Positions 5,902-13,659 are shown, counted from the first letter of the stretch. The stretch: 21,912 nt of DNA from an uncultured Bacteroidales bacterium (GCA_937901525.1 CALDHX010000008.1:1-21912); one strand, 5' to 3'. Numbers and translations are program-made. Notes: a model not told the origin generated them from the sequence alone.

Positions 5902-8313
5902 ATGAAAAAACTAATTGCATTAAGTTTAGTCGCCTTTCTGCCTACACTCTTGCAGGCAAGTGAGGCAGATTTAAAAGTCCCATTGGAAATTCACGAGTTT
6001 GGAATATTACATTGGGGCTTTTTTATTTCCTTATTGGGAATCCTTTTTGGAATTTATCAATTCCTAAAAATCAAGAAGCTTCCAGCTCATAAAAGCATGC
6101 TGGATATTGCTCACGTTATTTACAAAACTTGCTCAACTTACCTAAAACAACAAGCCAAGTTTTTAACTATCTTATTTGTTTTTGTAGGTTTAGCTGTTAG
6201 TCTTTACTTTGGTTTTCTTGCAAAGGGAGAAAACGGAGAAAGTTTTGGTATTGGAGCTGTACTTCTAATACTTCTTTGGACAGTGTTAGGTATTTTAGGT
6301 TCATACATTGTTGCAAAATACGGAATACGTATAAATACTTTTGCAAATTCAAGAATGGCATTTGCCTCTTTAAAACGTAATCCTTTGAATCTTTTAAATA
6401 TTCCTTTAAGTGCAGGTATGAGTATTGGAGTTGTTTTAATTTGCGTAGAACTTCTTCTTATGCTTATCATATTATTATTAATGCCTGCTAATCTTGCAGG
6501 AGCTTGTTTTATAGGTTTTGCTATTGGAGAAAGTTTAGGTGCTTCGGCGTTAAGAATTGCAGGTGGTATCTTTACAAAAATTGCAGATATTGCATCAGAT
6601 TTAATGAAAGTTGTTTTCAAAATTGGAGAAGACGATCCAAGAAACCCTGGCGTGATTGCAGACTGTACAGGTGATAATGCAGGAGACTCAGTTGGACCAA
6701 CAGCAGATGGTTTTGAAACATACGGTGTAACAGGTGTTGCTTTGGTTTCTTTTATTCTTTTAGCAATTGGCGATGTTGATATTCAAAAAGACCTTTTGGT
6801 TTGGATATTTACAATGAGAATACTTGGTGTTGTAACATCTATCATCGCATACTACATAAACAAAGGTTTAAGTCAAGTTCTTTATGGGAAAAAAGATGAT
6901 TTGGATTTTGAGGCTCCTTTGACTAATTTAGTATGGATTAGTTCTATTCTTTCTATTATAGGAACTTTTGTTACTTCTTACCTTCTTATTGGAAGTCTTG
7001 GAACAAGTGGAAATCTATGGTGGATACTTTCTACTATTATTTCTTGCGGAACTCTTGGTGCTGCTTTAATTCCAGAAATCACAAAGATATTTACTTCTCC
7101 TAAATCTACTCACGTAAAAGAAGTTGTAAAGGCTTCTGAACAAGGAGGTGCATCTTTGAATATTTTATCAGGATTTGTTTCTGGTAACTTCTCTGGTTTC
7201 TGGACTGGTCTAATATTTGTATTATTAATGTTTATAGCTTATATCTGCTCTCCTAATTTAGGCGAGATCGGAATGGTATATCCTTCTATTTTTGCTTTTG
7301 GTCTTGTAGCTTTTGGTATGCTTGGTATGGGTCCTGTTACAATTGCAGTTGATAGTTACGGACCTGTAACCGATAATGCTCAATCTGTTTATGAATTATC
7401 TTTGATTGAAGAACAAGAAAACATTGATAAAGAAATTGAAAAAGACTTTGGATTTAAACCAGATTGGGAAAAATCAAAATATTATCTTGAAGCAAATGAC
7501 GGAGCTGGCAACACTTTCAAAGCAACCGCTAAGCCTGTTTTGATTGGAACTGCTGTTGTGGGTGCAACTACAATGATTTTCTCTTTAATTCTTGTTATAC
7601 AAAAATCTCTTGGCGTTGACCCTGGCACTTTGCTTAACTTATTGAACCCTTACACTATTTTAGGTTTCATTCTTGGTGGTGCAGTGATTTATTGGTTTAC
7701 CGGCGCAAGTACACAAGCCGTTACAACAGGTGCTTATCGTGCTGTGGAATACATTAAACGTAATATAAAGCTTGATGTTAATGCTCCTAAAAAAGCAGAT
7801 GAAGAATCTTCTGTTGAAGTTGTTAAAATCTGTACTCTTTATGCTCAAAGAGGTATGTATAATATCTTTATAGCTATCTTCTGTTTTGCTTTAGGAATTG
7901 CATGTCTTTCTTCACCTGCTTCAATCGGTGGAAACAATGCAGTTTCTTTGTTTGTTAGTTATTTACTTTCTATTGCATTATTTGGATTATTCCAAGCAGT
8001 ATTTATGGCTAATGCAGGAGGAAGTTGGGATAATGCAAAAAAAATAGTAGAAGTAGATATGAAAGAAAAAGGCACTCCTTTACACGATGCTTCCGTTGTT
8101 GGAGATACAGTAGGAGATCCTTTCAAAGACACATCTTCTGTTGCCCTTAACCCTATTATTAAGTTTACAACTTTATTTGGTCTTTTGGCAATGGAAATAG
8201 CAATAAGCGAATCGTTTAAGAATATTGCGCCTTATGTAGGTATAGCATTCTTCGTTTTAGCTTGCTATTTTGTTTATCGTTCATTCTACAAAATGACAAT
8301 TGATAAAAAATAA
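5902..8313 (+). CDS. hppA: Membrane-bound ion-pumping pyrophosphatase, K+-insensitive type
   Basis: Integral membrane pump that couples hydrolysis of cytoplasmic pyrophosphate to H+ (possibly Na+) export. All family active-site segments are present in order: GGIFTKIADIASDL (221-234), DDPRNPGVIADCTGDNAGDS (244-263), DSYGPVTDNA (484-493), NAGGSWDNAKK (704-714) and GDTVGDPFKDTSSVALNP (734-751). GNTFKA (536-541) has Lys540 where K+-dependent enzymes have Ala, the usual mark of K+-independent pumps. It starts with a signal-peptide-like segment (MKKLIALSLVAFLPTLLQAS) and has about 34 charged residues (501-534) between the DNA motif and GNTFK, more than I expect for canonical enzymes. At 803 aa it is longer than the typical 660-770. 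hydE follows after 5 nt. Ion specificity is inference. Confidence 0.95.
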   Translation: MKKLIALSLVAFLPTLLQASEADLKVPLEIHEFGILHWGFFISLLGILFGIYQFLKIKKLPAHKSMLDIAHVIYKTCSTYLKQQAKFLTILFVFVGLAVSLYFGFLAKGENGESFGIGAVLLILLWTVLGILGSYIVAKYGIRINTFANSRMAFASLKRNPLNLLNIPLSAGMSIGVVLICVELLLMLIILLLMPANLAGACFIGFAIGESLGASALRIAGGIFTKIADIASDLMKVVFKIGEDDPRNPGVIADCTGDNAGDSVGPTADGFETYGVTGVALVSFILLAIGDVDIQKDLLVWIFTMRILGVVTSIIAYYINKGLSQVLYGKKDDLDFEAPLTNLVWISSILSIIGTFVTSYLLIGSLGTSGNLWWILSTIISCGTLGAALIPEITKIFTSPKSTHVKEVVKASEQGGASLNILSGFVSGNFSGFWTGLIFVLLMFIAYICSPNLGEIGMVYPSIFAFGLVAFGMLGMGPVTIAVDSYGPVTDNAQSVYELSLIEEQENIDKEIEKDFGFKPDWEKSKYYLEANDGAGNTFKATAKPVLIGTAVVGATTMIFSLILVIQKSLGVDPGTLLNLLNPYTILGFILGGAVIYWFTGASTQAVTTGAYRAVEYIKRNIKLDVNAPKKADEESSVEVVKICTLYAQRGMYNIFIAIFCFALGIACLSSPASIGGNNAVSLFVSYLLSIALFGLFQAVFMANAGGSWDNAKKIVEVDMKEKGTPLHDASVVGDTVGDPFKDTSSVALNPIIKFTTLFGLLAMEIAISESFKNIAPYVGIAFFVLACYFVYRSFYKMTIDKK

Positions 8314-8318
8314 CCATT

Positions 8319-9368
8319 ATGTTTGATTTGATAGATACTCTTTTTGAAAAACAAAACTTAGAAAATAATCAATTAAAATCTTTAATTGAATGTGAAGATA
8401 ACTCTATTCAAGAAGAGTATCTATTTAAACAAGCTGATAAAAAAAGAAAACAAATATACGGTACAGACATCTATATACGTGGATTAATAGAAGTTAGCAA
8501 TTATTGTAAAAATAATTGTTTGTACTGTGGAATAAGATGTAGCAATCTTAATGTTGAAAGATATAGATTAAGCGAAAGCGAAATTTTAGAATGTGCTCAT
8601 TACGGATATTCTTTGGGATTTAGAACTTTCGTAATGCAAGGAGGAGAAGATTTACACTATTCCGATAAAGATATTTGTGAAATTATATCTAAAATAAAAA
8701 AATCCTATCCCGATTGTGCTATAACATTATCTTTGGGAGAGAAAAGCAAAGAAACTTATCAATCATACTTCAATGCAGGTGCTGATCGTTATTTATTAAG
8801 ACACGAAACAGCAACAGAGGAGCATTATAAAAAGCTTCACCCCGCAGCAATGAAGTTAGAAAAAAGAAAACAATGCCTATTTGACTTAAAAGAAATAGGT
8901 TTTCAAGTCGGTTCTGGCTTTATGGTTGGTTCTCCTTTTCAAACAACTGAGAATATTATTGCAGATTTAAGATTTTTACAAGAATTACAACCAGATATGA
9001 TTGGAATAGGTCCTTTTATTCCTCATATTGACACTCCTTTTAAAGACAAAACACAAGGAGATTTACATAAAACCCTTCGTTTAGTAGCAATTCTCCGTTT
9101 AATGTTTCCTTATTCTCTTATTCCTTCTACAACCGCTCTTGGTTCTATTGCAGAAAATGGTAGGGAATTAGGTCTTCAAGTCGGTGCAAACGTAGTTATG
9201 CCTAACCTTTCTCCATCTGATGTTAGAAAACTCTATAATTTATATAATAACAAAGCGTTTGTTGGCAAAGAAGCCGTTGAAGGATTAGAAGAATTAAAAG
9301 CCCAAGTAAACACATTAGGCTATAAAATCGTAATAGATAAAGGAGACGTTATAAGAAACGATAAGTAA
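8319..9368 (+). CDS. hydE: [FeFe]-hydrogenase H-cluster maturase, radical SAM
   Basis: Radical S-adenosylmethionine enzyme that, with HydG and HydF, builds the 2Fe subcluster of [FeFe]-hydrogenases. The 4Fe-4S/SAM motif CX3CX2C is at Cys63, Cys67 and Cys70 (NYCKNNCLYCGIR). Further HydE landmarks are VMQGGED, TLSLGEKS, AGADRYLLRHETA, GSGFMVGSPFQT, MIGIGPFIPHIDTPF and GANVVMPNLSPS, closely paralleling the Thermotoga protein. At 349 aa the length is normal. The C-terminal CX7CX2C site seen in some HydE proteins, which is dispensable, is absent. No hydF, hydG or hydrogenase gene is in the window. It lies 5 nt after hppA, apparently one operon. Its last 20 bp overlap the convergent tonB 3' end. 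Confidence 0.93.
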   Translation: MFDLIDTLFEKQNLENNQLKSLIECEDNSIQEEYLFKQADKKRKQIYGTDIYIRGLIEVSNYCKNNCLYCGIRCSNLNVERYRLSESEILECAHYGYSLGFRTFVMQGGEDLHYSDKDICEIISKIKKSYPDCAITLSLGEKSKETYQSYFNAGADRYLLRHETATEEHYKKLHPAAMKLEKRKQCLFDLKEIGFQVGSGFMVGSPFQTTENIIADLRFLQELQPDMIGIGPFIPHIDTPFKDKTQGDLHKTLRLVAILRLMFPYSLIPSTTALGSIAENGRELGLQVGANVVMPNLSPSDVRKLYNLYNNKAFVGKEAVEGLEELKAQVNTLGYKIVIDKGDVIRNDK

Positions 9369-10059
9369 TTGTTCCCTTTTGTTCTTCTGGTGCATTTGGA
9401 TCAGCAGCAAATTTACATTTTCTCGCTGCTTGTTCACATTTTCTATAAAGATTTGTATTTGAGATAGTCGTTCCTTTTACACCTGCTTTCGCTCTAACTA
9501 CGTTTCCTTCTTTATCAACAAATATTTCTACAACAATCTTTCCAGGAGTATTGTTTGAAGCTGATGGAGGCACAAGTTCTTTTGAACCTCTACCACCTAA
9601 ATTAAATGATACACCCTTTCCTTCGCCATTTCCACCTGCTCCGCTTCCACTTCCTTCGGAAATACCTTGTTCTCCACCTTTTCCTTGTTTTACTTTACCT
9701 TTTGAAAACAACGCATTTTGATTAATCGTTGGCTCAGCCGGTTTTTTTTCTTCCTGTTTAGGAGTTACAGTTTCACTTCTCTTACTTGATATTGGTGCTT
9801 CTTCTGTATCTTGATTTACAATATTTTCTTTAATATCATTAGATGCAACTTCATTAGACACATCTTCCCCTCCTTCCGAAGCATTATCAAAATCATTTCC
9901 TATATCAGACAATTCCTCTGCATTCATTTCAACTCCTAATTCAGGAGGTGGAGGATCGGGATATGGTAAGGCAATAACAAACAACATACCTACTCCCATC
10001 AATGATAGAAGTAATGTAATACACGCACTAATGAGTTTTCTTTTATTTTCTTCGTTCAT
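9349..10059 (-). CDS. tonB: TonB family energy transducer
   Basis: Inner-membrane-anchored protein that transmits ExbB/ExbD energy to outer-membrane receptors. One membrane segment lies at about residues 9-30, followed by a short proline run (PYPDPPPPE). The periplasmic linker (about 45-160) is acidic then Gly/Lys-rich (GKGGEQGISEGSGSGAGGNG) rather than the long Pro-Lys linker of enterobacterial TonB. The C-terminal domain (about 165-236) begins PGKIVVEIFVDKEGNVVRA and ends TITYRFL, typical of Bacteroidota TonB. Its start overlaps the exbD stop as TAATG, so translation is probably coupled. Its 3' end overlaps hydE by 20 bp. A TolA-like role cannot be excluded. Confidence 0.88.
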   Translation of the reverse strand: MNEENKRKLISACITLLLSLMGVGMLFVIALPYPDPPPPELGVEMNAEELSDIGNDFDNASEGGEDVSNEVASNDIKENIVNQDTEEAPISSKRSETVTPKQEEKKPAEPTINQNALFSKGKVKQGKGGEQGISEGSGSGAGGNGEGKGVSFNLGGRGSKELVPPSASNNTPGKIVVEIFVDKEGNVVRAKAGVKGTTISNTNLYRKCEQAARKCKFAADPNAPEEQKGTITYRFL

Positions 10060-10472
10060 TATTTAGTCGCCTCTGTTGCTAAAATAACTTTATGTTTTTT
10101 ACCTTGTTGTGCATTCACTTTATTTACCGCATCTATTACAGTAACTACATATTGCACTGGTACGGTTTTATCAGAATGCAGTTTAACCGTTCCGTCTGTT
10201 ACATCTTTTAAAAATCCCCCTATAACTTGCGACAATTCATCTTCACTTGTTTCTATATTTTCTACATAGAATTTATAGCTTGAATCTATTGAAACAACTA
10301 CATTTTGCTTAGCTAAGGTTTGTCCACTTGTGCTTTGTGGCAACAATAGCTTAATTGCGTTCGGACTAATAAGGGTTGATGTTAGCATAAAGAAGATTAG
10401 CAACAAAAACACCAAATCCGACATTGATGAAGAATTGAAATTAGGGTCTATTTTATTTCTTGTTTGAATCAT
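10059..10472 (-). CDS. exbD: ExbD/TolR family biopolymer transporter
   Basis: Small proton-channel subunit of the ExbB-ExbD motor. A short cytoplasmic N-terminus is followed by one transmembrane helix beginning MSDLVFLLLIFFML, with the conserved proton-translocating Asp at position 19. The remaining ~100 residues form the periplasmic domain (KLLLPQST, VVSIDSSYKFYV, VILATEA). The length of 137 aa is normal. The gene sits 16 nt after exbB and its stop shares one base with the tonB start (TAATG). Confidence 0.9.
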   Translation of the reverse strand: MIQTRNKIDPNFNSSSMSDLVFLLLIFFMLTSTLISPNAIKLLLPQSTSGQTLAKQNVVVSIDSSYKFYVENIETSEDELSQVIGGFLKDVTDGTVKLHSDKTVPVQYVVTVIDAVNKVNAQQGKKHKVILATEATK

Positions 10473-10488
10473 AACAAAGAAAGTATTT

Positions 10489-11184
10489 TTATTTTGCAGG
10501 TTCGTGCAAAAGGTCCATAAATTCCATTGTTCTTGCTTCTAACATAAAAATCACTTTATTTATCTGTCCAACAAGAATACTATAAAGGAAGTTTGCTATA
10601 ATACCAACTATCAAACCACCAACAGTTGTTACCATTGCTTCATATATACCCCCTGAAAGCAATTGAATATCTATGTTATTTCCTGCTGTACTCATATCAA
10701 AGAAAGCCTTAACCATACCTGTTACAGTACCAAGAAATCCCAAAGAAGGTCCTAATGCTGCAATTGTTCCAACCATAGAAACTCCACTTTCCAATTGAGC
10801 AACTTCCAACTTACCAACATTTTCTATTGCTTGATTAATATCATTAAGCGGTCTGCCTAATCTTGAAAGCCCTTTATCTATCATTCTGCCTATTGGAGTA
10901 GGATTACTTCGTGTTAAATTCTTTGCTCCTTCTAAGTCTCCACTATGAATACAATTCTTTACATTATCCATAAAGTTAGTATCCTCTTTCAAAGCTTTTC
11001 TAAGAGCTAAGAATCTTTCAACAAAGATATAAATAGCAACTATCAACAAAATAGCCAGCACTATCATTATCCAACCACCTTTTGTGGCCAATTCAAAAAT
11101 ATTTAATTCTGCTTGTGTTGATTCTACTTCTTGAACTACTTCTGTTGCAGTTTGAGATATTTGTAACAATATATTTGATAACAT
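10489..11184 (-). CDS. exbB: MotA/TolQ/ExbB proton channel family protein
   Basis: Inner-membrane channel subunit of the TonB motor, 231 aa. A first membrane helix (about 38-55, GGWIMIVLAILLIVAIYIFVE) leads into a cytoplasmic domain (GDLEGAKNLTRSNPTPIGRMI). A helix pair follows with the family motif VGTIAALGPSLGFLGTVTGMVKAF, then YEAMVTTVGGLIVGIIANFLY. It follows the T9SS-cargo gene after 17 nt and precedes exbD by 16 nt, consistent with one transcript. No separate promoter fits in the 17-nt gap. Confidence 0.92.
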   Translation of the reverse strand: MLSNILLQISQTATEVVQEVESTQAELNIFELATKGGWIMIVLAILLIVAIYIFVERFLALRKALKEDTNFMDNVKNCIHSGDLEGAKNLTRSNPTPIGRMIDKGLSRLGRPLNDINQAIENVGKLEVAQLESGVSMVGTIAALGPSLGFLGTVTGMVKAFFDMSTAGNNIDIQLLSGGIYEAMVTTVGGLIVGIIANFLYSILVGQINKVIFMLEARTMEFMDLLHEPAK

Positions 11185-11201
11185 TGATTTTTATTTTTTT
11201 A

Positions 11202-12722
11202 TTATTTAACTACTATTTTTCTTGTTTGAACTCCCTTTTCTGTATATATATTAATGAAGAATATACCTTTTTTATCTTCAAAATTATATTCCTTTGGTAA
11301 TTTTTCAGAGAAATAGACTACTTCTCCTAAGGAATTTAATATTTCTATCTTTTCCACTTTTAAATTACTTGATTTAAAAGCAATCTTTCCATCTGTTGGA
11401 TTAGGATAAATATCTACATTAGCTATAACTTCTGCATCTTCTATACCTTGTTGAATAGTATTAAACACATATTCATCGCTCCAAGAGCTCACCTCACCAT
11501 CTGAACACACTGCTCTAACCTTCATTTTATACTCAGTTTGAGGAGTAAGTCCAATAGGAGTAAAAATAGGATTATCATAAACTATCACACCTGCCTCAGG
11601 CAATGTTTGATTGCTTTGTGCAAAAACGACTTCCCATTTATCTTGACTCATACTTCCTGGATTCCATGTAACTTTCGCCGAAGAGTGTTGAACTTCTGTT
11701 GTACGCACTCCACTAACATTTGCACATAAAGGTGGAAGTGTTACAAAATTACGCATTTGACTCCATTCGCTATATAAACTTCCACATATCGCTCTTACGT
11801 AAACAGAGTATGAACGACCTCCTTCTAAACCTGTAACAACGTATGTAGTGTCATTTGTTACGTACATCGCTGCTTGGTCATCAGGTTGTCCAACTATTCC
11901 ACATTTTATTTGCCATTGGCTTTGTCCTAATCCCGGATTAAAATCTATTTTCGCCTCTGTAATTCCTATTTCCGAAACATTAACATTTGTAGGAATAGAT
12001 TGACAAGCGTGATTTGTTGTAAAAGACATCTCGCCAGAGTAAATCGTGTCGGTAACAGCTGAACCATATTTTACAATTGCAAATGCTCTAACATAATATG
12101 TTACACCCGAGGTTAATTCTGTTAATTCTTTTGTCATAGGGAAAGGAATAGAACTTGCATTCACTGTTCCCGAAACAGTAGCCTTTGTTCCTGTATTACA
12201 ATCTGGGTTTGGAGTTGTTGAATAGACAAATCCCTTACTTGTAAACTGTGTTGCATCACCTTTTTCAGTTATTGTAGCATTTAATGTTGCTGTAAACAAA
12301 GTAATATCCGAAGCCGTTGGATTTGTCATTTGAGGAGCTACTGCCATAGGTGTAGTAAAAGAAAGAATATTACTTGAATACACTGTATCGGCAGGCCCTG
12401 TTTTTGTTGCATACGTTCTAACATAATAAGTAGTGTTAGGAGCTAAACCTGTAACATTTGAAGTGAACGCCGCAACTGTTGAACCCGTTTTTTGTTTTAA
12501 TGTAGCTCCATTTGCTTTTGTTGGAGTAGGGTTTGTACCATAAATAAAACCCTTTTTAGCTACTGTCCAACCACCTGTTGAAGTATAATCTGCTGCAAAA
12601 TCTGCTGAATTATAACTTGTAGCTGTTGCACTTGTCATTGTCATAACAGGCTGTGCATTAATTTGTTCAAAACCAACAAATACTAATAACAATCCTATAA
12701 ATAAATAATGTAACTTTTTCAT
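11202..12722 (-). CDS. Secreted fibronectin-type-III protein with T9SS sorting domain
   Basis: A 506-aa exported protein. Residues 1-23 are a Sec signal peptide ending INA. Two related ~110-residue modules follow (about 25-125 and 127-237), each containing KGFxY, TYYVR and DT.YS..SFTT. Two Fn3-like domains come next (about 240-330 and 333-423), each with xVRAxC and SxWS features. The C-terminus (about 434-506) has VDIYPNPTDGKIAF, KIEILNSLGEVVY, KGIFFINIYTEKG and ends RKIVVK, the type A T9SS sorting domain that directs export across the outer membrane and surface attachment or release. No catalytic domain is visible; adhesion or structure is a guess. It heads the exbB-exbD-tonB cluster and has its own promoter. 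Confidence 0.88.
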   Translation of the reverse strand: MKKLHYLFIGLLLVFVGFEQINAQPVMTMTSATATSYNSADFAADYTSTGGWTVAKKGFIYGTNPTPTKANGATLKQKTGSTVAAFTSNVTGLAPNTTYYVRTYATKTGPADTVYSSNILSFTTPMAVAPQMTNPTASDITLFTATLNATITEKGDATQFTSKGFVYSTTPNPDCNTGTKATVSGTVNASSIPFPMTKELTELTSGVTYYVRAFAIVKYGSAVTDTIYSGEMSFTTNHACQSIPTNVNVSEIGITEAKIDFNPGLGQSQWQIKCGIVGQPDDQAAMYVTNDTTYVVTGLEGGRSYSVYVRAICGSLYSEWSQMRNFVTLPPLCANVSGVRTTEVQHSSAKVTWNPGSMSQDKWEVVFAQSNQTLPEAGVIVYDNPIFTPIGLTPQTEYKMKVRAVCSDGEVSSWSDEYVFNTIQQGIEDAEVIANVDIYPNPTDGKIAFKSSNLKVEKIEILNSLGEVVYFSEKLPKEYNFEDKKGIFFINIYTEKGVQTRKIVVK

Positions 12723-12753
12723 AGCTATTACTTATAATTACTCAAATTATCGG

Positions 12754-12783
12754 CAAATTTACAAAAAAAACATAGAGATACAA
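12754..12783 (-). promoter_or_regulatory. Promoter of the T9SS-cargo/exbB-exbD-tonB operon
   Basis: On the minus strand, TTG (12783-12781) and TAAATTTG (12761-12754) are 19 nt apart, fitting the Bacteroidota -33/-7 consensus. The leader would be about 25 nt before the ATG at 12722. Confidence 0.7.
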
Positions 12784-12831
12784 TATTTTTCATCTCTTTT
12801 TTAACAATATCTACATTTTATTTATTTTTTG

Positions 12832-12839
12832 TACATTTG
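12832..12839 (+). promoter_or_regulatory. -7 box of the thioredoxin gene
   Basis: TACATTTG matches TAnnTTTG exactly, 26 nt before the ATG at 12866. The -33 region has no clear TTTG at 19-21 nt. Confidence 0.55.
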
Positions 12840-12865
12840 CAAAAAATTAAAAACATCAAAAATTT

Positions 12866-13294
12866 ATGCAAAAAATTATCAAAAATTTCGTCTTTGTATT
12901 TGCGTTATTATCAATTTCTTTCGCATATTCACAAAGCAAACCGGTTGAAATAACAAAAGAAGACTTTTTAACAAAAGTTGCAGATTACAAAAAATCACCA
13001 GAAAAATGGGTTTCATTAGCAGAAAAGCCAATTATAGTGGATTTTTACGCTAATTGGTGCAAACCATGCAAGATGATTTCTCCAATTTTAGACAAAATGG
13101 CAGAGAAATATGCTGACAAAATAATCATCTACAAAGTAAACGTAGATAAAGAAAAAGAATTAGCAAAGGAAATCGGCATAAACAGCATTCCAACCCTAAT
13201 TTTTGTTCCAAAAGATGGCGAGCCACAAATAATGGTTGGAGCAAAAAGCGAAGAAGAACTTGATAAATTCATTCAAGAAGTGCTTTTAAAATAA
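12866..13294 (+). CDS. Exported thioredoxin-fold protein
   Basis: A 142-aa protein with an N-terminal signal peptide (about 1-23, hydrophobic FVFVFALLSISFAYSQ) and a single thioredoxin domain. The redox motif is WCKPC (64-68) in VDFYANWCKPCKMISPIL, with Lys in place of the Gly of classical WCGPC thioredoxin. The cis-proline loop SIPT (Pro109) and the C-terminal helix (EEELDKFIQEVLL) are present. It probably handles thiol-disulfide exchange in the periplasm; whether it reduces or oxidises is not clear from sequence. It is a single-gene unit with its own promoter and a strong terminator. Confidence 0.88.
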   Translation: MQKIIKNFVFVFALLSISFAYSQSKPVEITKEDFLTKVADYKKSPEKWVSLAEKPIIVDFYANWCKPCKMISPILDKMAEKYADKIIIYKVNVDKEKELAKEIGINSIPTLIFVPKDGEPQIMVGAKSEEELDKFIQEVLLK

Positions 13295-13306
13295 ATCAAG
13301 ACAACA

Positions 13307-13354
13307 AATTAAAAAGAAAAAGCAACCGAAATTGGTTGCTTTTTCTTTTTAATT
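13307..13354. terminator. Perfect 21-bp hairpin terminator after the thioredoxin gene
   Basis: The arms at 13307-13327 and 13334-13354 are perfectly complementary over 21 bp (core AAGCAACC/GGTTGCTT), with the 6-nt loop GAAATT. The 3' arm carries CTTTTTCTTTTT, serving as the T-tract on +; by symmetry it can also act on -. Confidence 0.85.
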
Positions 13355-13399
13355 ATATATTTATTATTGTATGTGCAGGGTAGTCTGCAAATCCTGCAA

Positions 13400-13439
13400 A
13401 AAAAAGCAAAGAAAAATTGTTTTTTTTCTTTGCTTTTTT
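13400..13439. terminator. Second AT-rich hairpin, possible terminator
   Basis: AAAAAAGCAAAGAAAAA (13400-13416) is the exact complement of 13423-13439, with a 6-nt loop. The stem is 17 bp but has only three G/C pairs. The 3' arm runs into the 21-bp T-tract array. It may back up the upstream terminator or simply reflect repeat expansion. Confidence 0.45.
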
Positions 13440-13481
13440 AAATTTTTTCTTTGTTTTTTTTAAATTTTTCTTTGATTTTTT
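13420..13481. repeat. Second 21-bp-period T-tract array
   Basis: CTTTG cores at 13428, 13449 and 13470 are exactly 21 bp apart, each preceded by five to eight T and followed by a base and another T-tract, then TAAA or TAAG. Unit sequence and period match the array at 3752-3821. T-tract centres are about 9-13 bp apart, near one helical turn. No coding frame or known promoter uses it. Confidence 0.8.
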
Positions 13482-13521
13482 AAGCCTATTATATGTTTAC
13501 TAAAACACAAAGGAAAGAAAC

Positions 13522-13557
13522 AAAAAAAAGAGAGAAACCTTTTTGATTTCTCTCTTT
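13522..13557 (-). terminator. Terminator of tRNA-Asn
   Basis: AAAGAGAGAAA (13527-13537 on +) pairs perfectly with TTTCTCTCTTT (13547-13557) around a 9-nt loop. Read on the minus strand it follows the tRNA by 3 nt and ends in a run of eight T (complement of 13522-13529). Confidence 0.85.
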
Positions 13558-13560
13558 GAG

Positions 13561-13634
13561 CGCCCCCTCTAGGACTTGAACCTAGGACCCCATGATTAAC
13601 AGTCATGTGCTCTAACCAGCTGAGCTAAGGAGGC
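13561..13634 (-). tRNA. tRNA-Asn (anticodon GTT)
   Basis: On the minus strand the 74-nt sequence folds as a cloverleaf. The acceptor GCCTCCT pairs with AGGGGGC (one G-T pair), the D arm contains AGCTCAGCTGGTTAGAGC, the anticodon arm is CATGA-CTGTTAA-TCATG with anticodon GTT, and the T arm is CCTAG-GTTCAAG-TCCTAGA-like. The discriminator is G, as expected for bacterial tRNA-Asn. CCA is not encoded, so it must be added after transcription. It has its own promoter and terminator and is not part of a tRNA cluster. Confidence 0.95.
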
Positions 13635-13659
13635 TCTCTTTATTCCCTTAAAGCGATTG

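Noticed and set aside
6204..6620. 138-residue minus-strand open frame inside hppA
   Set aside because: It is antisense to conserved pyrophosphatase motifs and has no signal or promoter, so it is a shadow.
12774..12802. AGAGAT/ATCTCT hairpin followed by T-run, like a plus-strand terminator
   Set aside because: No plus-strand gene lies upstream, the stem is only 6 bp, and it overlaps the -33 box of the minus-strand operon.
13561..13634. tRNA-Asn as an integration site of a mobile element
   Set aside because: There is no integrase, no repeated tRNA 3' end in the window, and both flanks are housekeeping genes.
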